A stretch of DNA of 64,000 nt from Dokdonia sp. PRO95 (GCF_000355805.1 NZ_CM001837.1:75434-139433), one strand, 5' to 3'; shown: positions 8,057 to 16,373, numbered from the stretch's first letter. A program made the numbers and translations. The notes: generated by a model from the letters alone, not told the origin.

Positions 8057-8830
8057 TTACATCAATTCTTCTTCTAGTAAAATACGCAACTCATCTATGG
8101 TATCAAAGAGTACAAACTCACCATCCTTTATATAGTTAATAGCACCACTCTCTTCACTTACCACTAGGGCAAGTGCGTCTGTCTTTTCTGTAATTCCTAC
8201 TGCAGCACGATGCCTAAGTCCAAAGCGTAAAGGAATATTACGTTCTTGAGTTACGGGTAAAATAACACGTGTTGCTGTTATTTTATTATCCTCAATAATC
8301 ATTGCACCATCGTGTAACGTAGAGTTCTTATAAAAAACACTTTCTATAATAGGTCTGTTTACCTCAATCTCCATACGGTCTCCCGTATCTTTTACAAATT
8401 CTAGACTTGTTGCTCTCCTTATTATGATAAGTGCACCTGTCTTGGTGTTACTCATATTCTCACAAGCTCCTAGAATTGCATGAATATCTAAATTAAGAAC
8501 ACCTTCTTTTTTTGAAAAATTAAAATTCTTAAAGAGTCCGCCCTTGGTGAGGTTTGTGCTTCCTATGAGTAATAAAAACTTTCTGATTTCTTGCTGGAAG
8601 ACTACAATGAGCGCAAACATACCCACACCTATAAACTGCCCTAGTATAGTACTAAGCATTTCCATTTTGAGAAGTACTGTGAGCTGCCAAATAAGGTAAA
8701 TCACCACAATACCTATAAAGATATTTATAGCAACTGTTCCCTTAACGAGCCTGTATAAGTAAAACATCAAAGTAGCAACGAGCAAAATGTCGATACCGTC
8801 TAAGATGCGCAGATTTTCTAAAATTTCCAA
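8057..8830 (-). CDS. cdaA: Membrane diadenylate cyclase CdaA (c-di-AMP synthase)
   Basis: 257 residues. Two to three N-terminal membrane helices (to about residue 80) precede a DAC domain with both catalytic motifs, LHDGAMII (about 173) and RHRAAVG (about 206). This is the CdaA/DacA architecture, which makes cyclic di-AMP from two ATP at the membrane. No CdaR regulator gene is adjacent. Instead two DUF3667 genes follow at 4 and 24 base spacing. Confidence 0.93.
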   Translation of the reverse strand: MEILENLRILDGIDILLVATLMFYLYRLVKGTVAINIFIGIVVIYLIWQLTVLLKMEMLSTILGQFIGVGMFALIVVFQQEIRKFLLLIGSTNLTKGGLFKNFNFSKKEGVLNLDIHAILGACENMSNTKTGALIIIRRATSLEFVKDTGDRMEIEVNRPIIESVFYKNSTLHDGAMIIEDNKITATRVILPVTQERNIPLRFGLRHRAAVGITEKTDALALVVSEESGAINYIKDGEFVLFDTIDELRILLEEELM

Positions 8831-8909
8831 TAGTCTAGGATTTACGTAAAAATAGCAGAAAAAGGGAGAGCAAAAAATCTAGCACCTAAAAACTTAATTT
8901 TAAGTGGCA

Positions 8910-9032
8910 CTACTTTGATTTTGCGGTCTTTACTTTCGGCTTACTTCTAGACTGCGACTCTAACGCTTGCTGATATTTAAGAATTTTAAAAGATAAATTT
9001 ATTGAGTCACGCTTTCGCGAAAGCGTACTCAT
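8910..9032 (-). CDS. Possible 40-residue basic small protein (uncertain)
   Basis: An open frame from ATG at 9032 to TAG at 8910 fills most of the gap between cdaA and the thioredoxin-like gene. It starts MSTLSRKRD, where LSRKR is the palindrome read in its third frame, and ends in a Lys/Ser-rich tail (SRSKPKVKTAKSK). It could be a small basic protein or a chance frame. There is no recognisable homologue or clear ribosome site. The stop codon of the neighbouring thioredoxin-like gene lies close upstream. Low confidence. Confidence 0.25.
   Translation of the reverse strand: MSTLSRKRDSINLSFKILKYQQALESQSRSKPKVKTAKSK
9010..9025. repeat. 16-bp palindrome, copy 3 (exact)
   Basis: Exact copy between the thioredoxin-like gene and cdaA. 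If the small frame at 8910-9032 is real, the copy encodes LSRKR in it. Confidence 0.98.
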
Positions 9033-9045
9033 CCCACTACACTAT

Positions 9046-9603
9046 TTATGATTTCCACTTGATGTTACAACCCATGCTTGGCTTTTGGAGTGTAGACTGT
9101 GGCTTACTATTAAAAATGTTATCTAGCGCCTCTCTAAGGTCACGTCCATTTACAGGAATTCCATTACCCGGACGACTATTATCTAGCTGACCGCGATACA
9201 CCAACTTGTCATTAGGCCCAAAAACAAAGAAATCTGGCGTGCAGGCGGCGTCATAATTTTTTGCCACTTCTTGAGTCTCATCAAGTAGATAAGGAAAAGT
9301 AAAGCTGTTTTTACGAGCATTTTGCCACATCATCTCTGGCCCGTCTTGAGGATATGCAACTATATCATTGCTGCTTATCGCCACAAAACCAAAACCGAGC
9401 ACTCGGTAATCGTTTGCTATACGCACAATCTCATCAATTACGTGCACTACAAAAGGACAGTGATTGCATATGAACATCACCACAGTACCACGTTCTCCTT
9501 TAATATCATGATAACTACACAGCTGATTTGTAACTGTATCTACAAGTTGGAATTCTGGGGCTTTTGTGCCCAGCTCGAGCATATTAGAAGGAGTAAGTGA
9601 CAT
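9046..9603 (-). CDS. Thioredoxin-like/AhpC-TSA family protein with CNHC motif
   Basis: 185 residues. Thioredoxin fold with redox pair C46-N-H-C49 in FICNHCPFV, then VAISSNDIVAYPQDGPE and the cis-Pro segment ACTPDFFVF. The CNHCP variant is typical of a cytosolic AhpC/TSA-like family often annotated as thioredoxin family protein. No signal peptide. Likely a thiol reductase or peroxidase-like protein; substrate not predictable. Single gene, with htpG upstream behind a terminator. Confidence 0.88.
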   Translation of the reverse strand: MSLTPSNMLELGTKAPEFQLVDTVTNQLCSYHDIKGERGTVVMFICNHCPFVVHVIDEIVRIANDYRVLGFGFVAISSNDIVAYPQDGPEMMWQNARKNSFTFPYLLDETQEVAKNYDAACTPDFFVFGPNDKLVYRGQLDNSRPGNGIPVNGRDLREALDNIFNSKPQSTLQKPSMGCNIKWKS

Positions 9604-9713
9604 AATCTTTATTGTTTATTAATTGTAGTTGTTTGCACAGTAGCGAGCGAAGTTATTACCCTACTATCTCATAAGACGGTAAGCTACTTAAAAAGTTACG
9701 CTTTTATAAAATC

Positions 9714-9748
9714 AAAAAGCCACTTTCCATAAATGAAAAGTGGCTTTT
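9714..9748 (-). terminator. htpG terminator
   Basis: A 12-13 bp stem (9714-9726 with 9736-9748) enclosing a short loop, with A/T runs on both sides, placed 44 bases after the htpG stop. It could work in both directions. Confidence 0.8.
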
Positions 9749-9791
9749 ATAAAATTTACTTCTTACTAGATATAAAAAATATCGAGTATAA

Positions 9792-11681
9792 TTATTTAAT
9801 CATCTCGTAAGAACGCTTGATAAAGCTAGTAAGCTCCTCTCCTTTAAGGAGGTTTTGAGAAAGCTTTGCTAGATCAAATGATTGTGTGATTAAACGCTTT
9901 TTAGCCTCATCTGTATCTGCATTGAGTATCTCTGTAACCAGCTCGTGGTTACCATTTACTACTAGGTTGTACATCTCTGGCATATTACCAAACATATTCA
10001 TACCTCCGCCACCACCGGCTTGTTGCATCTCCTTCATACGGCGCATAAACTCTGGCTGTGTGATGATAAATGGTGCAGCATTACTATCCATCGCTTCTAC
10101 TTGCACCGTGTAAGACGTGTTTGCAATAGCATCTGTAATAGCTGTTTTTACAGTCTCCTTCTCGTCGTCAGAGAGTTTTGAGATTTGCTCTTCGTCCTTT
10201 TTAATAAGGTTATCTATATGATCACCATCTACACGTACAAAAGTTACGTTTTCTTTACTAGTCTCTAGCTTCTGGATTAAGTGAGATACAATAGGAGAAT
10301 CTAGTAATAATACTTCATATCCTTTGTCTTTTGCGCTCTGTATGTATGAGTGCTGTGCATCTGTATCACTTGCATAAAGTACAACAGTCTTCCCGTCTTT
10401 ATCTACTTGGTTTTCTTTGATTTTTGCTTCAAGCTCTTCCCAAGTAAAGAATGTATTATCTACGGTAGGGTATAGTGCAAACTTGTCTGCCTTCTCAAAG
10501 AACTTATCTTCAGATAACATCCCGTACTCTATAACGAGTTTGATGTCATTCCATTTCTTTTCAAAATCTTCTCTATCGTTATTAAAGAGTGACTTAAGCT
10601 TATCTGCCACCTTACGAGAGATGTAACCAGAAATTTTCTTTACTGCTCCATCTGCCTGTAAGTAACTACGAGATACGTTAAGTGGGATGTCTGGAGAATC
10701 TATCACACCACGTAGCATCGTTAAGAATTCTGGTACAATACCTTCTACATTATCAGTTACAAAAACTTGGTTTTGATATAACTGTATGCGATCCTTCTGC
10801 ATGTTCATATCCTGTCCTAACTTAGGGAAGTATAAAATTCCTGTTAGGTTAAAAGGATAATCTACATTAAGGTGTATATTAAATAACGGCTCGTCAAAGT
10901 TTGAAGGATACAGCTCTTGATAGAAGTTTTTATAATCTTCCTCTTCAAGATCTGCTGGTTGCTTTGTCCAGGCTGGGTTAGGGTTGTTTATAATATTATC
11001 AACCTCTTGTGTAGGAGCTGGATCTTCTTCCTTTGCATCTTCTGGCTTAGGAAGCGTCTCTGTTTTCATACCAAACTTAATTGGCACTGGCATAAACTTG
11101 TTGTACTTAGAAAGCAGTCCCGCGATGCGTCCTTCTTCAAGAAACTCTGTACTATCTTCTGCGATGTGTAAGATAATCTCTGTACCGCGCTCTGTCTTAT
11201 CTGCCGCTTCTAGTGTAAAGTTAGGACTACCATCACACGTCCAGTGTGCTGCTGGCTCATCTTTATGTGACTTTGTAATAATCTCTACCTTCTCTGCCAC
11301 CATAAATGCCGAGTAAAAACCAAGACCAAAGTGCCCTATGATTCCTGTATCCTTAGCACCATCTTCATACTTGTTTAAAAACTCTTCTGCTCCAGAAAAT
11401 GCAAGTTGGTTAATATACTTCTCAACCTCTTCTTGCGTCATCCCTAGACCTTGATCTATAATATGAAGCTTCTTCCCTTCCTTGTCTATTTTTACTTCTA
11501 TCTGAGGATTTCCATACTCAGCTGTAGACTCACCTATAGAGGTAAGGTGTTTTAACTTAAGGGTTGCATCTGTTGCGTTTGAGATAAGCTCACGTAAGAA
11601 AATCTCGTGATCACTATATAAGAACTTCTTAATAAGCGGAAAGATATTCTCTACCGATACATTAATTTTTCCTGTTGACAT
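9792..11681 (-). CDS. htpG: Molecular chaperone HtpG (Hsp90)
   Basis: 629 residues from ATG at 11681 (MSTGKINVSVENIFPLI). The N-terminal GHKL ATPase shows LRELISNATDA, DQGLGM and GHFGLGFYSAF; middle and C-terminal dimerisation domains follow to the usual Hsp90 length. It is a cytosolic ATP-dependent chaperone. A longer frame to 11771 would add about 30 residues (rich in aromatic and basic residues) not found in the family, so I reject it. The 3' side has a strong terminator. Confidence 0.96.
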   Translation of the reverse strand: MSTGKINVSVENIFPLIKKFLYSDHEIFLRELISNATDATLKLKHLTSIGESTAEYGNPQIEVKIDKEGKKLHIIDQGLGMTQEEVEKYINQLAFSGAEEFLNKYEDGAKDTGIIGHFGLGFYSAFMVAEKVEIITKSHKDEPAAHWTCDGSPNFTLEAADKTERGTEIILHIAEDSTEFLEEGRIAGLLSKYNKFMPVPIKFGMKTETLPKPEDAKEEDPAPTQEVDNIINNPNPAWTKQPADLEEEDYKNFYQELYPSNFDEPLFNIHLNVDYPFNLTGILYFPKLGQDMNMQKDRIQLYQNQVFVTDNVEGIVPEFLTMLRGVIDSPDIPLNVSRSYLQADGAVKKISGYISRKVADKLKSLFNNDREDFEKKWNDIKLVIEYGMLSEDKFFEKADKFALYPTVDNTFFTWEELEAKIKENQVDKDGKTVVLYASDTDAQHSYIQSAKDKGYEVLLLDSPIVSHLIQKLETSKENVTFVRVDGDHIDNLIKKDEEQISKLSDDEKETVKTAITDAIANTSYTVQVEAMDSNAAPFIITQPEFMRRMKEMQQAGGGGGMNMFGNMPEMYNLVVNGNHELVTEILNADTDEAKKRLITQSFDLAKLSQNLLKGEELTSFIKRSYEMIK

Positions 11682-11713
11682 GTTATATGTGTTTTGATTT
11701 GTAATAATTGTTC

Positions 11714-11728
11714 TTCGCTTAAAGCGAA
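11714..11728. repeat. Short inverted motif TTCGCTTAAAGCGAA
   Basis: Seven-base arms around a central A, 33 bases upstream of the htpG start. The core CGCTTAAAGCG also occurs at 35554 and 37396. It equals the 16-mer palindrome with its centre shortened by 5 bases. Confidence 0.6.
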
Positions 11729-11847
11729 AAAAGTACCACAACGACATAAGTGACAAACTGACATTTTGCAATCTTCTAAAGGTAGCAGGATACTTTAAAT
11801 ATCGGCATGCTCATCGAGAGTGACAGACTTACTGGTGTGGGTAATTA

Positions 11848-11863
11848 CGCTTTCGCGAAAGCG
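11848..11863. repeat. 16-bp palindrome, copy 4 (exact)
   Basis: Exact copy, 20 bp with matching flanks. It lies just past the T-run of the terminator at 11866-11901 and upstream of htpG. Confidence 0.98.
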
Positions 11864-11865
11864 TA

Positions 11866-11901
11866 TAAAAAAACATCCAGCATCTATACGATACTGGATG
11901 T
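11866..11901 (-). terminator. Terminator of lysozyme-like gene 1
   Basis: Stem ACATCCAG (11873-11880) with CTGGATGT (11894-11901), followed on the minus strand by about seven T residues. It lies 27 bases after the stop of the gene ending at 11929. Confidence 0.8.
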
Positions 11902-11928
11902 CTTATATTATTATCTAAGCTATACCTT

Positions 11929-12588
11929 TTAAAGACTAGCTGTTGATTTATTAATGGACGGGTATTTTACTGCTTTTACATTAGACACATCATAACCAGA
12001 AAATCGCTTCATATAGCTACGTATGTTAGTACCAAAGGCATCTGCAAAACCAATTTCTCCACCAGATCTTAAAAACTTCTTTACACTACCAGGTCCAGCA
12101 AGGTGAGCTGCGGCAAGTATTCCAGACTCCGTCACTCGTACACCTGCAATCCAGCGTCCTTCAAAACGCTTAATATCACGTCTAAGAACCCATTTATTAC
12201 GGGAAGCATTCAATAAAAAGGCCTGTTCTTGAAGTAGCGGATCTGCTAAAAATTCAGATCCATCTGTAATACCAAGAAGGTCAAGCGTAGATGCACCAAA
12301 CTGGTATTTACCCAAATAACCAAAACGGTTAATTGTTAAGTAATCACCTCTCGATTCTTTAAAAGCAAGTGCTTCTTTAAAACCTGTGTAATTTTTTCTA
12401 GTAAGTGGTGTAGGATTAAAAACAAATGAAACTTCTTCAGTTTCATCAGGAAGGGCAACACTATAATCTAGAGATGCTCCATCTGTAGCGTAGTGAGTAA
12501 AATCATATGTTTCTTCAGATGCTGGGGAAAACATCAGAATACCTAACATAAAAGGTAATACAGTAACTTTAGTCAAGTTTCTTAACAT
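11929..12588 (-). CDS. Exported lysozyme/transglycosylase-like protein (paralog 1)
   Basis: 219 residues from ATG at 12588 (MLRNLTKVTVLPFMLG), with an N-terminal hydrophobic segment suggesting export. The core FKEALAFKESRGDYLTINRFGYLGKYQFG resembles the Glu-Ser-x-Gly start of SLT-type peptidoglycan lyases, with E as the presumed catalytic acid. HLAGPGSVKKFL follows. It is a paralog of the gene at 12988. The frame is open to 12660, but that part precedes the probable -7 element (12658-12665). I infer a peptidoglycan-acting role without a firm family name. Confidence 0.7.
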   Translation of the reverse strand: MLRNLTKVTVLPFMLGILMFSPASEETYDFTHYATDGASLDYSVALPDETEEVSFVFNPTPLTRKNYTGFKEALAFKESRGDYLTINRFGYLGKYQFGASTLDLLGITDGSEFLADPLLQEQAFLLNASRNKWVLRRDIKRFEGRWIAGVRVTESGILAAAHLAGPGSVKKFLRSGGEIGFADAFGTNIRSYMKRFSGYDVSNVKAVKYPSINKSTASL

Positions 12589-12657
12589 AGGGTCGCTTTT
12601 CGATCGCCAAAAGGTTATAATTAAAACCTTTCTTAAAGTGCTCTCTATTTCGGCGCG

Positions 12658-12665
12658 CAAAAATA
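12658..12665 (-). promoter_or_regulatory. -7 element for lysozyme-like gene 1
   Basis: TATTTTTG on the minus strand, predicting transcription from about 12653 and a leader of about 65 bases that holds a small inverted repeat (AAGGTT...AACCTT, about 12611-12631). Confidence 0.5.
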
Positions 12666-12950
12666 CAACTATCTTGAGTAATGGACAAGCCTCAGCGGCA
12701 AACCACCCAAAAGCACTCTTCCGTGCTCATTTACTTGTATTTACGAGATTATTAACACCTCTCACAACACCTAATAGACTTAAAAACGCTCTCCTCTCTA
12801 CAATCAATCCCACTCCAAAACGTCAATTTACACCAATAGACGATACAATAACGGTGCAAAAGTAGACCAGAAAACTTCCTCCATAACAAGACATAACACT
12901 ATTTTAACATAAGGCATTCCACTATAAAGACTCTTAAATAAAGAGCAATA
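12661..12950. other. Intergenic stretch with an extra possible promoter
   Basis: Nearly 300 bases between the two lysozyme-like genes with no convincing protein. On the minus strand TACTTTTG at 12857-12864 fits a -7 element, with a TTG 22 bases further upstream, so a transcript of roughly 200 bases may precede gene 1. A plus-strand frame here lacks any protein-like features. Confidence 0.35.
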
Positions 12951-12982
12951 AAAAACCCAGACCTATTAGTGTCTGGGTTTTT
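12951..12982 (-). terminator. Terminator of lysozyme-like gene 2
   Basis: Perfect 12-bp stem (12951-12962 with 12971-12982), 8-base loop, five T residues at the 3' side of the minus-strand transcript. It lies 6 bases beyond the stop codon. Confidence 0.88.
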
Positions 12983-12987
12983 AGTAA

Positions 12988-13638
12988 TTATAAAGTAGCC
13001 TTTGCCGACGCATTTGCGGGGATAATTGATGTATCAAAGTTGCCAAAACGACTTAGATAAGATGTGAGAGGTACATTATTTGCATCTGCAAATACATCCT
13101 CACCACCAGAGTCAAGAAATTTCTTAACGTTTCCAGCTCCGCATAAATGTGCCGCAGCTATGAGACCGCTTTCGGTAACTTTATGACCTCCTATTGTTTT
13201 ACCATCAAAGGCAGTGATATACTCACGTAAAACATATTTATTCCTTGCAACAAGCGCATCAAATGCACTTTCTTGCATGGCTGGAGAATTCATAAAATCT
13301 CTTGCACTGTCTACACCTACCCACTTAAGAGTAGATTGACCAAACTGGTATCTGCCTTTATAACCAAGTCTGTTTACTGCAAAATAATTACCACTGGACT
13401 CACTAAAAGCTAAAGCTTCTTTAAAGCCTATATACGATGTTCCCAAAACAGGACTATTAAATCCTCCTGGAAAATCGGGTACAAATGATTCAAGCGTAGG
13501 AGTTACAAAAGTATCTGCCTGGTTTTTGAACCACATTGCGGCTATCGCATTGCCATTATCATCTTTTACAATGAAGCCTGTAGATATTATAAATAACACA
13601 GGTAGCAATACTACTAATAGTAAATAACGTCTCTTCAT
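12988..13638 (-). CDS. Exported lysozyme/transglycosylase-like protein (paralog 2)
   Basis: 216 residues. N-terminal signal or anchor (MKRRYLLLVVLLPVLFIIST), then GFKEALAFSESSGNYFAVNRLGYKGRYQFGQSTLKWVG and HLCGAGNVKKFLDSGG, aligned along its whole length with the downstream paralog. The Glu in FSESSGNY would be the catalytic residue if this is an SLT-type enzyme. The two genes have separate terminators, so they are duplicated genes and not one operon unit. Peptidoglycan as substrate is inference. Confidence 0.7.
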   Translation of the reverse strand: MKRRYLLLVVLLPVLFIISTGFIVKDDNGNAIAAMWFKNQADTFVTPTLESFVPDFPGGFNSPVLGTSYIGFKEALAFSESSGNYFAVNRLGYKGRYQFGQSTLKWVGVDSARDFMNSPAMQESAFDALVARNKYVLREYITAFDGKTIGGHKVTESGLIAAAHLCGAGNVKKFLDSGGEDVFADANNVPLTSYLSRFGNFDTSIIPANASAKATL

Positions 13639-13757
13639 ATAATGAATCGAATTAAAGTTTACAATTACCGACCACTTAGTGTGATCTAATCTTTAGTAAT
13701 TCTCATAAGAGCTTGCAAGCACGGCTTGCCATTATTCTATTGTAATTAAAAGAACAT

Positions 13758-13774
13758 ATTCCTGTAACAGGAAT
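13758..13774. promoter_or_regulatory. Inverted repeat, possible operator
   Basis: ATTCCTGT-A-ACAGGAAT, perfect 8-base arms, 120 bases upstream of lysozyme-like gene 2 and downstream of the mltG stop. No T-run follows, so a protein-binding site is more likely than a terminator. Confidence 0.3.
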
Positions 13775-13884
13775 TTTCTGTTAACCGCGCTTCTATGAGA
13801 ATCACGGTAACAACTTCAATATAAGGAGGTTTAGTGTGTTAGAAATATCATTTAATACCCGTTAACATGAAAGTTAACAAGGAC

Positions 13885-14928
13885 TTAACGATTGATGCCT
13901 TTATTGTTGATCCAGCGTCTATATGCAGCGCTATTTGCATTGTGCTGTGATAGCGTCTTAGCAAACTTGTGATATCCAAAGTTCTTTACATCTGCTACAA
14001 AATAGTAGTAGTCATGCTTTTCTGGATTGAGCACAGCTTGAATAGCTGTGACATCTGGCATAAATATAGGTCCTGGAGGAATACCTCTGTTTCTATAAGT
14101 GTTATATGGAGAGTCTACTTCTAGATCTTTATAAAGCACACGCTTTATGACCATATCCCAATCATTCTTTTCCTTTTTTACAGCATAGATAACCGTAGGG
14201 TCTGCATCTAGTTTAATGCCTTTTTTAAGTCTATTAAGGTAAACTCCTGCCACTCTTGGTCTCTCGTCAGTTTTGGCAGTTTCCTTTTGCACAATGGCTG
14301 CTATCGAGTATACTTCTTGAGGTGTAAGGTTAAGCGCTTCGGCTTTGGCCAATCTGGTGGCGTTCCAGAATTTTTTATACTCACTGAGCATTCTTGCTCT
14401 AAAATCCTCTGCACTTGTGTTCCAGAAAAACTCGTAGCTATTAGGGATATACATAGTGAGTGCAGTGTCATTATTAAAGTCATGTTCTCTCAAGAAGTTT
14501 GTATCTAGCATTGCCGTAATAAGCGATGTACTGTCTGCTTCTATTTGGGTTGCTACCCTGCCCGCCATATCTTGTAAACGTTCTTGATTATTAAAAGCGA
14601 CTTTTACAGGTGTATTTTTAATACGGATGGTATTAATAATCTCATTATTACTCATCCCTTTCTTTATAATGTAATGACCAGGTCTCACATTATCATTATA
14701 TCCTTTCTTTTCGGCTACAGTAATAAAGGAATCCTCGTCTTTTAAAAGCGGCGAGAGATCTGCAACCACATCATTAAAAGCAGATCCTGTTGCAATGTAT
14801 AAATGCGCGCGATCATTATTAAACGCAGTGTTGTCAGAAAAAATAGAAGTGTATACTGTGTAAGCAAATACGCCTCCTATAACAATGCCTATGGCAACTA
14901 TAAGTAGTAAAATCTTTTTAATGTACAT
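13885..14928 (-). CDS. mltG: Endolytic murein transglycosylase MltG (YceG-like)
   Basis: 347 residues. One N-terminal membrane anchor (KKILLLIVAIGIVIGGVFAY), a LysM-like region, then the YceG catalytic domain: SIAAIVQKET with the catalytic Glu near 219, RVAGVYLNRL, LDADPTVIYA, and PPGPIFMPDVTAIQAVL. MltG cleaves nascent glycan strands at the inner membrane and sets their length. It directly follows the GNAT gene (start abuts the stop) and is third in dapF-GNAT-mltG. Confidence 0.93.
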   Translation of the reverse strand: MYIKKILLLIVAIGIVIGGVFAYTVYTSIFSDNTAFNNDRAHLYIATGSAFNDVVADLSPLLKDEDSFITVAEKKGYNDNVRPGHYIIKKGMSNNEIINTIRIKNTPVKVAFNNQERLQDMAGRVATQIEADSTSLITAMLDTNFLREHDFNNDTALTMYIPNSYEFFWNTSAEDFRARMLSEYKKFWNATRLAKAEALNLTPQEVYSIAAIVQKETAKTDERPRVAGVYLNRLKKGIKLDADPTVIYAVKKEKNDWDMVIKRVLYKDLEVDSPYNTYRNRGIPPGPIFMPDVTAIQAVLNPEKHDYYYFVADVKNFGYHKFAKTLSQHNANSAAYRRWINNKGINR

Positions 14929-15471
14929 CTAGAATATGTGTTGGTATAGTAATTCGTTTATATATGATTCTTTTCCTGTAGTGAGACTGCGTTTACGTCT
15001 CCACTGTTTTTTAATGCCTATTAACTCAAAACCTGCTTTTTCAAATAGTGAGATACTTGCCTTATTATCCTCTTCTATATTAGCATACAGTTGGTGTAAA
15101 TTAAGATGTGTATTGCAGTAATTTTTGAGAAGACTTATACTCTCTGTGGCATAGCCTTTTCTTTTGTCTTCTTCGCCAGCAATTACAATACCTATACCTG
15201 CTCTTAAATTATGTGGATCAAAATCAAATACATCAATAAGACCTACAAAACTGTGCGAAATACTATCACATATTACTAAACGCAGTTGACGTACGTCAAA
15301 GATATCACGGTGGCTATTTGCTAAGTATTCTTTAAGCACGTATTTAGAAAATGGAACGAGCGTCTCTCCCACACTCCATAAACTTTCATCATTTTCCACA
15401 CGATACACGTGATCAATATCTTCTGGTTCAAGTGCTCTTAAATAGCAATGGGTGCCTTGTAATGTTTTCAT
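14929..15471 (-). CDS. GNAT-family N-acetyltransferase
   Basis: About 181 residues. RimJ/RimL-like GNAT fold: LRALEPEDIDHVYRVEND at the N-terminus, GLIDVFDFDPHNLRAGIGIVI, the acetyl-CoA loop RKGYATESISLL, and ANIEEDNKASISLFEKAGFE. I take ATG at 15471, which overlaps the dapF stop as TAATG; an ATG two codons earlier (15477) is possible. Substrate unknown. Position between dapF and mltG hints at a cell-wall link, but GNAT neighbours are often unrelated. Confidence 0.85.
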   Translation of the reverse strand: MKTLQGTHCYLRALEPEDIDHVYRVENDESLWSVGETLVPFSKYVLKEYLANSHRDIFDVRQLRLVICDSISHSFVGLIDVFDFDPHNLRAGIGIVIAGEEDKRKGYATESISLLKNYCNTHLNLHQLYANIEEDNKASISLFEKAGFELIGIKKQWRRKRSLTTGKESYINELLYQHIF

Positions 15472-16244
15472 TACCATTCCCCTTTAAAGACAAAGGTTGC
15501 AGGACCTATTAAGTAGATATTAGAATACCCATCATTAGTTTTCTCAAACTGTACAGACAGTTTCCCACCTTGTACATCTAGCGCTACTTTATTGCTAGTG
15601 GTTAAGCCATTTGTATGTGCTGCGATTGCAACAGCTGTTACTCCTGTCCCACAGCTCAACGTTTCATCCTCTACTCCACGCTCATAGGTGCGCACTGCAA
15701 AATGAGCATTATCTAATTGCTGTACAAAGTTTATATTACTTCCCGCTTCACCATATAAACTACCGTAACGCAATGCTGCTCCTTCAGCTTTTACGTTTAC
15801 TTTTTCTACATCATCTACCATTGCAATATGATGTGGAGAGCCTGTGTCAAGAAATGTGTAAGCAGCTTCTTTCTTAATTTGAGATACATCCTGCATCTTC
15901 AGCTGCACGATATCACCTTCTATGCTTGCCTCGTGTAAACCATCTATCGCTTCAAAGGTTGCCTTGTTTTCGATGATAGATAACGCTTTCGCGAAAGCTA
16001 CCAAGCAGCGTCCACCATTACCACACATGCTACTTTCATTACCATCTGCATTATAGTACACCATTCTAAAATCTGCCGAAGGATGATTTTCTAACAGCAT
16101 TAATCCATCTGCTCCTATGCCAAACTTTCTGTCACAGAGCTTTGAGATGAGTTTGGTATCATCTTTGGGAAAGTATTGAGTACGGTTATCTATGATTACA
16201 AAATCATTACCAGTACCTTGATATTTTGAAAATGGGATTGTCAT
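15471..16244 (-). CDS. dapF: Diaminopimelate epimerase
   Basis: 257 residues. Interconverts LL- and meso-diaminopimelate, the peptidoglycan cross-linking residue and lysine precursor. Both catalytic cysteines are visible: C74 in SSMCGNGGRC and C198 in LSCGTGVTA. A one-mismatch palindrome copy encodes AFAKA at residues 83-87, just after the first active-site loop, in a helix that tolerates it. First gene of dapF-GNAT-mltG, with a -7 element at 16264-16271. Confidence 0.96.
   Translation of the reverse strand: MTIPFSKYQGTGNDFVIIDNRTQYFPKDDTKLISKLCDRKFGIGADGLMLLENHPSADFRMVYYNADGNESSMCGNGGRCLVAFAKALSIIENKATFEAIDGLHEASIEGDIVQLKMQDVSQIKKEAAYTFLDTGSPHHIAMVDDVEKVNVKAEGAALRYGSLYGEAGSNINFVQQLDNAHFAVRTYERGVEDETLSCGTGVTAVAIAAHTNGLTTSNKVALDVQGGKLSVQFEKTNDGYSNIYLIGPATFVFKGEW
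15984..15999. repeat. Palindrome copy 5 (1 mismatch), inside dapF
   Basis: CGCTTTCGCGAAAGCT; only the last base differs. Read as AFAKA in dapF. Confidence 0.95.
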
Positions 16245-16263
16245 TTTTAATGCTTTATTACGA

Positions 16264-16271
16264 CAAAAATA
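16264..16271 (-). promoter_or_regulatory. -7 element for dapF operon
   Basis: TATTTTTG on the minus strand, 19 bases upstream of the dapF ATG, fitting TAnnTTTG. No clear -33 TTG at the expected distance. Confidence 0.5.
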
Positions 16272-16373
16272 GCAAATCTCGATTTCGTTTCTCGTGTTAA
16301 ATGGCAGTTAAATAGAAACCGTAGAAATACTAAATTTTTAATTTTAACGATTATTGATTAAATGCAACGGACT

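Noticed and set aside
10984-11316. Plus-strand frame of 110 codons inside htpG
   Set aside because: Antisense shadow of htpG with no recognisable features.
9792-11771. Longer htpG start at 11771
   Set aside because: Adds about 30 residues unlike Hsp90; ATG 11681 gives the family N-terminus.
12638-12865. Plus-strand frame of 75 codons in the gap between lysozyme-like genes
   Set aside because: No protein-like features; overlaps promoter elements on the minus strand.
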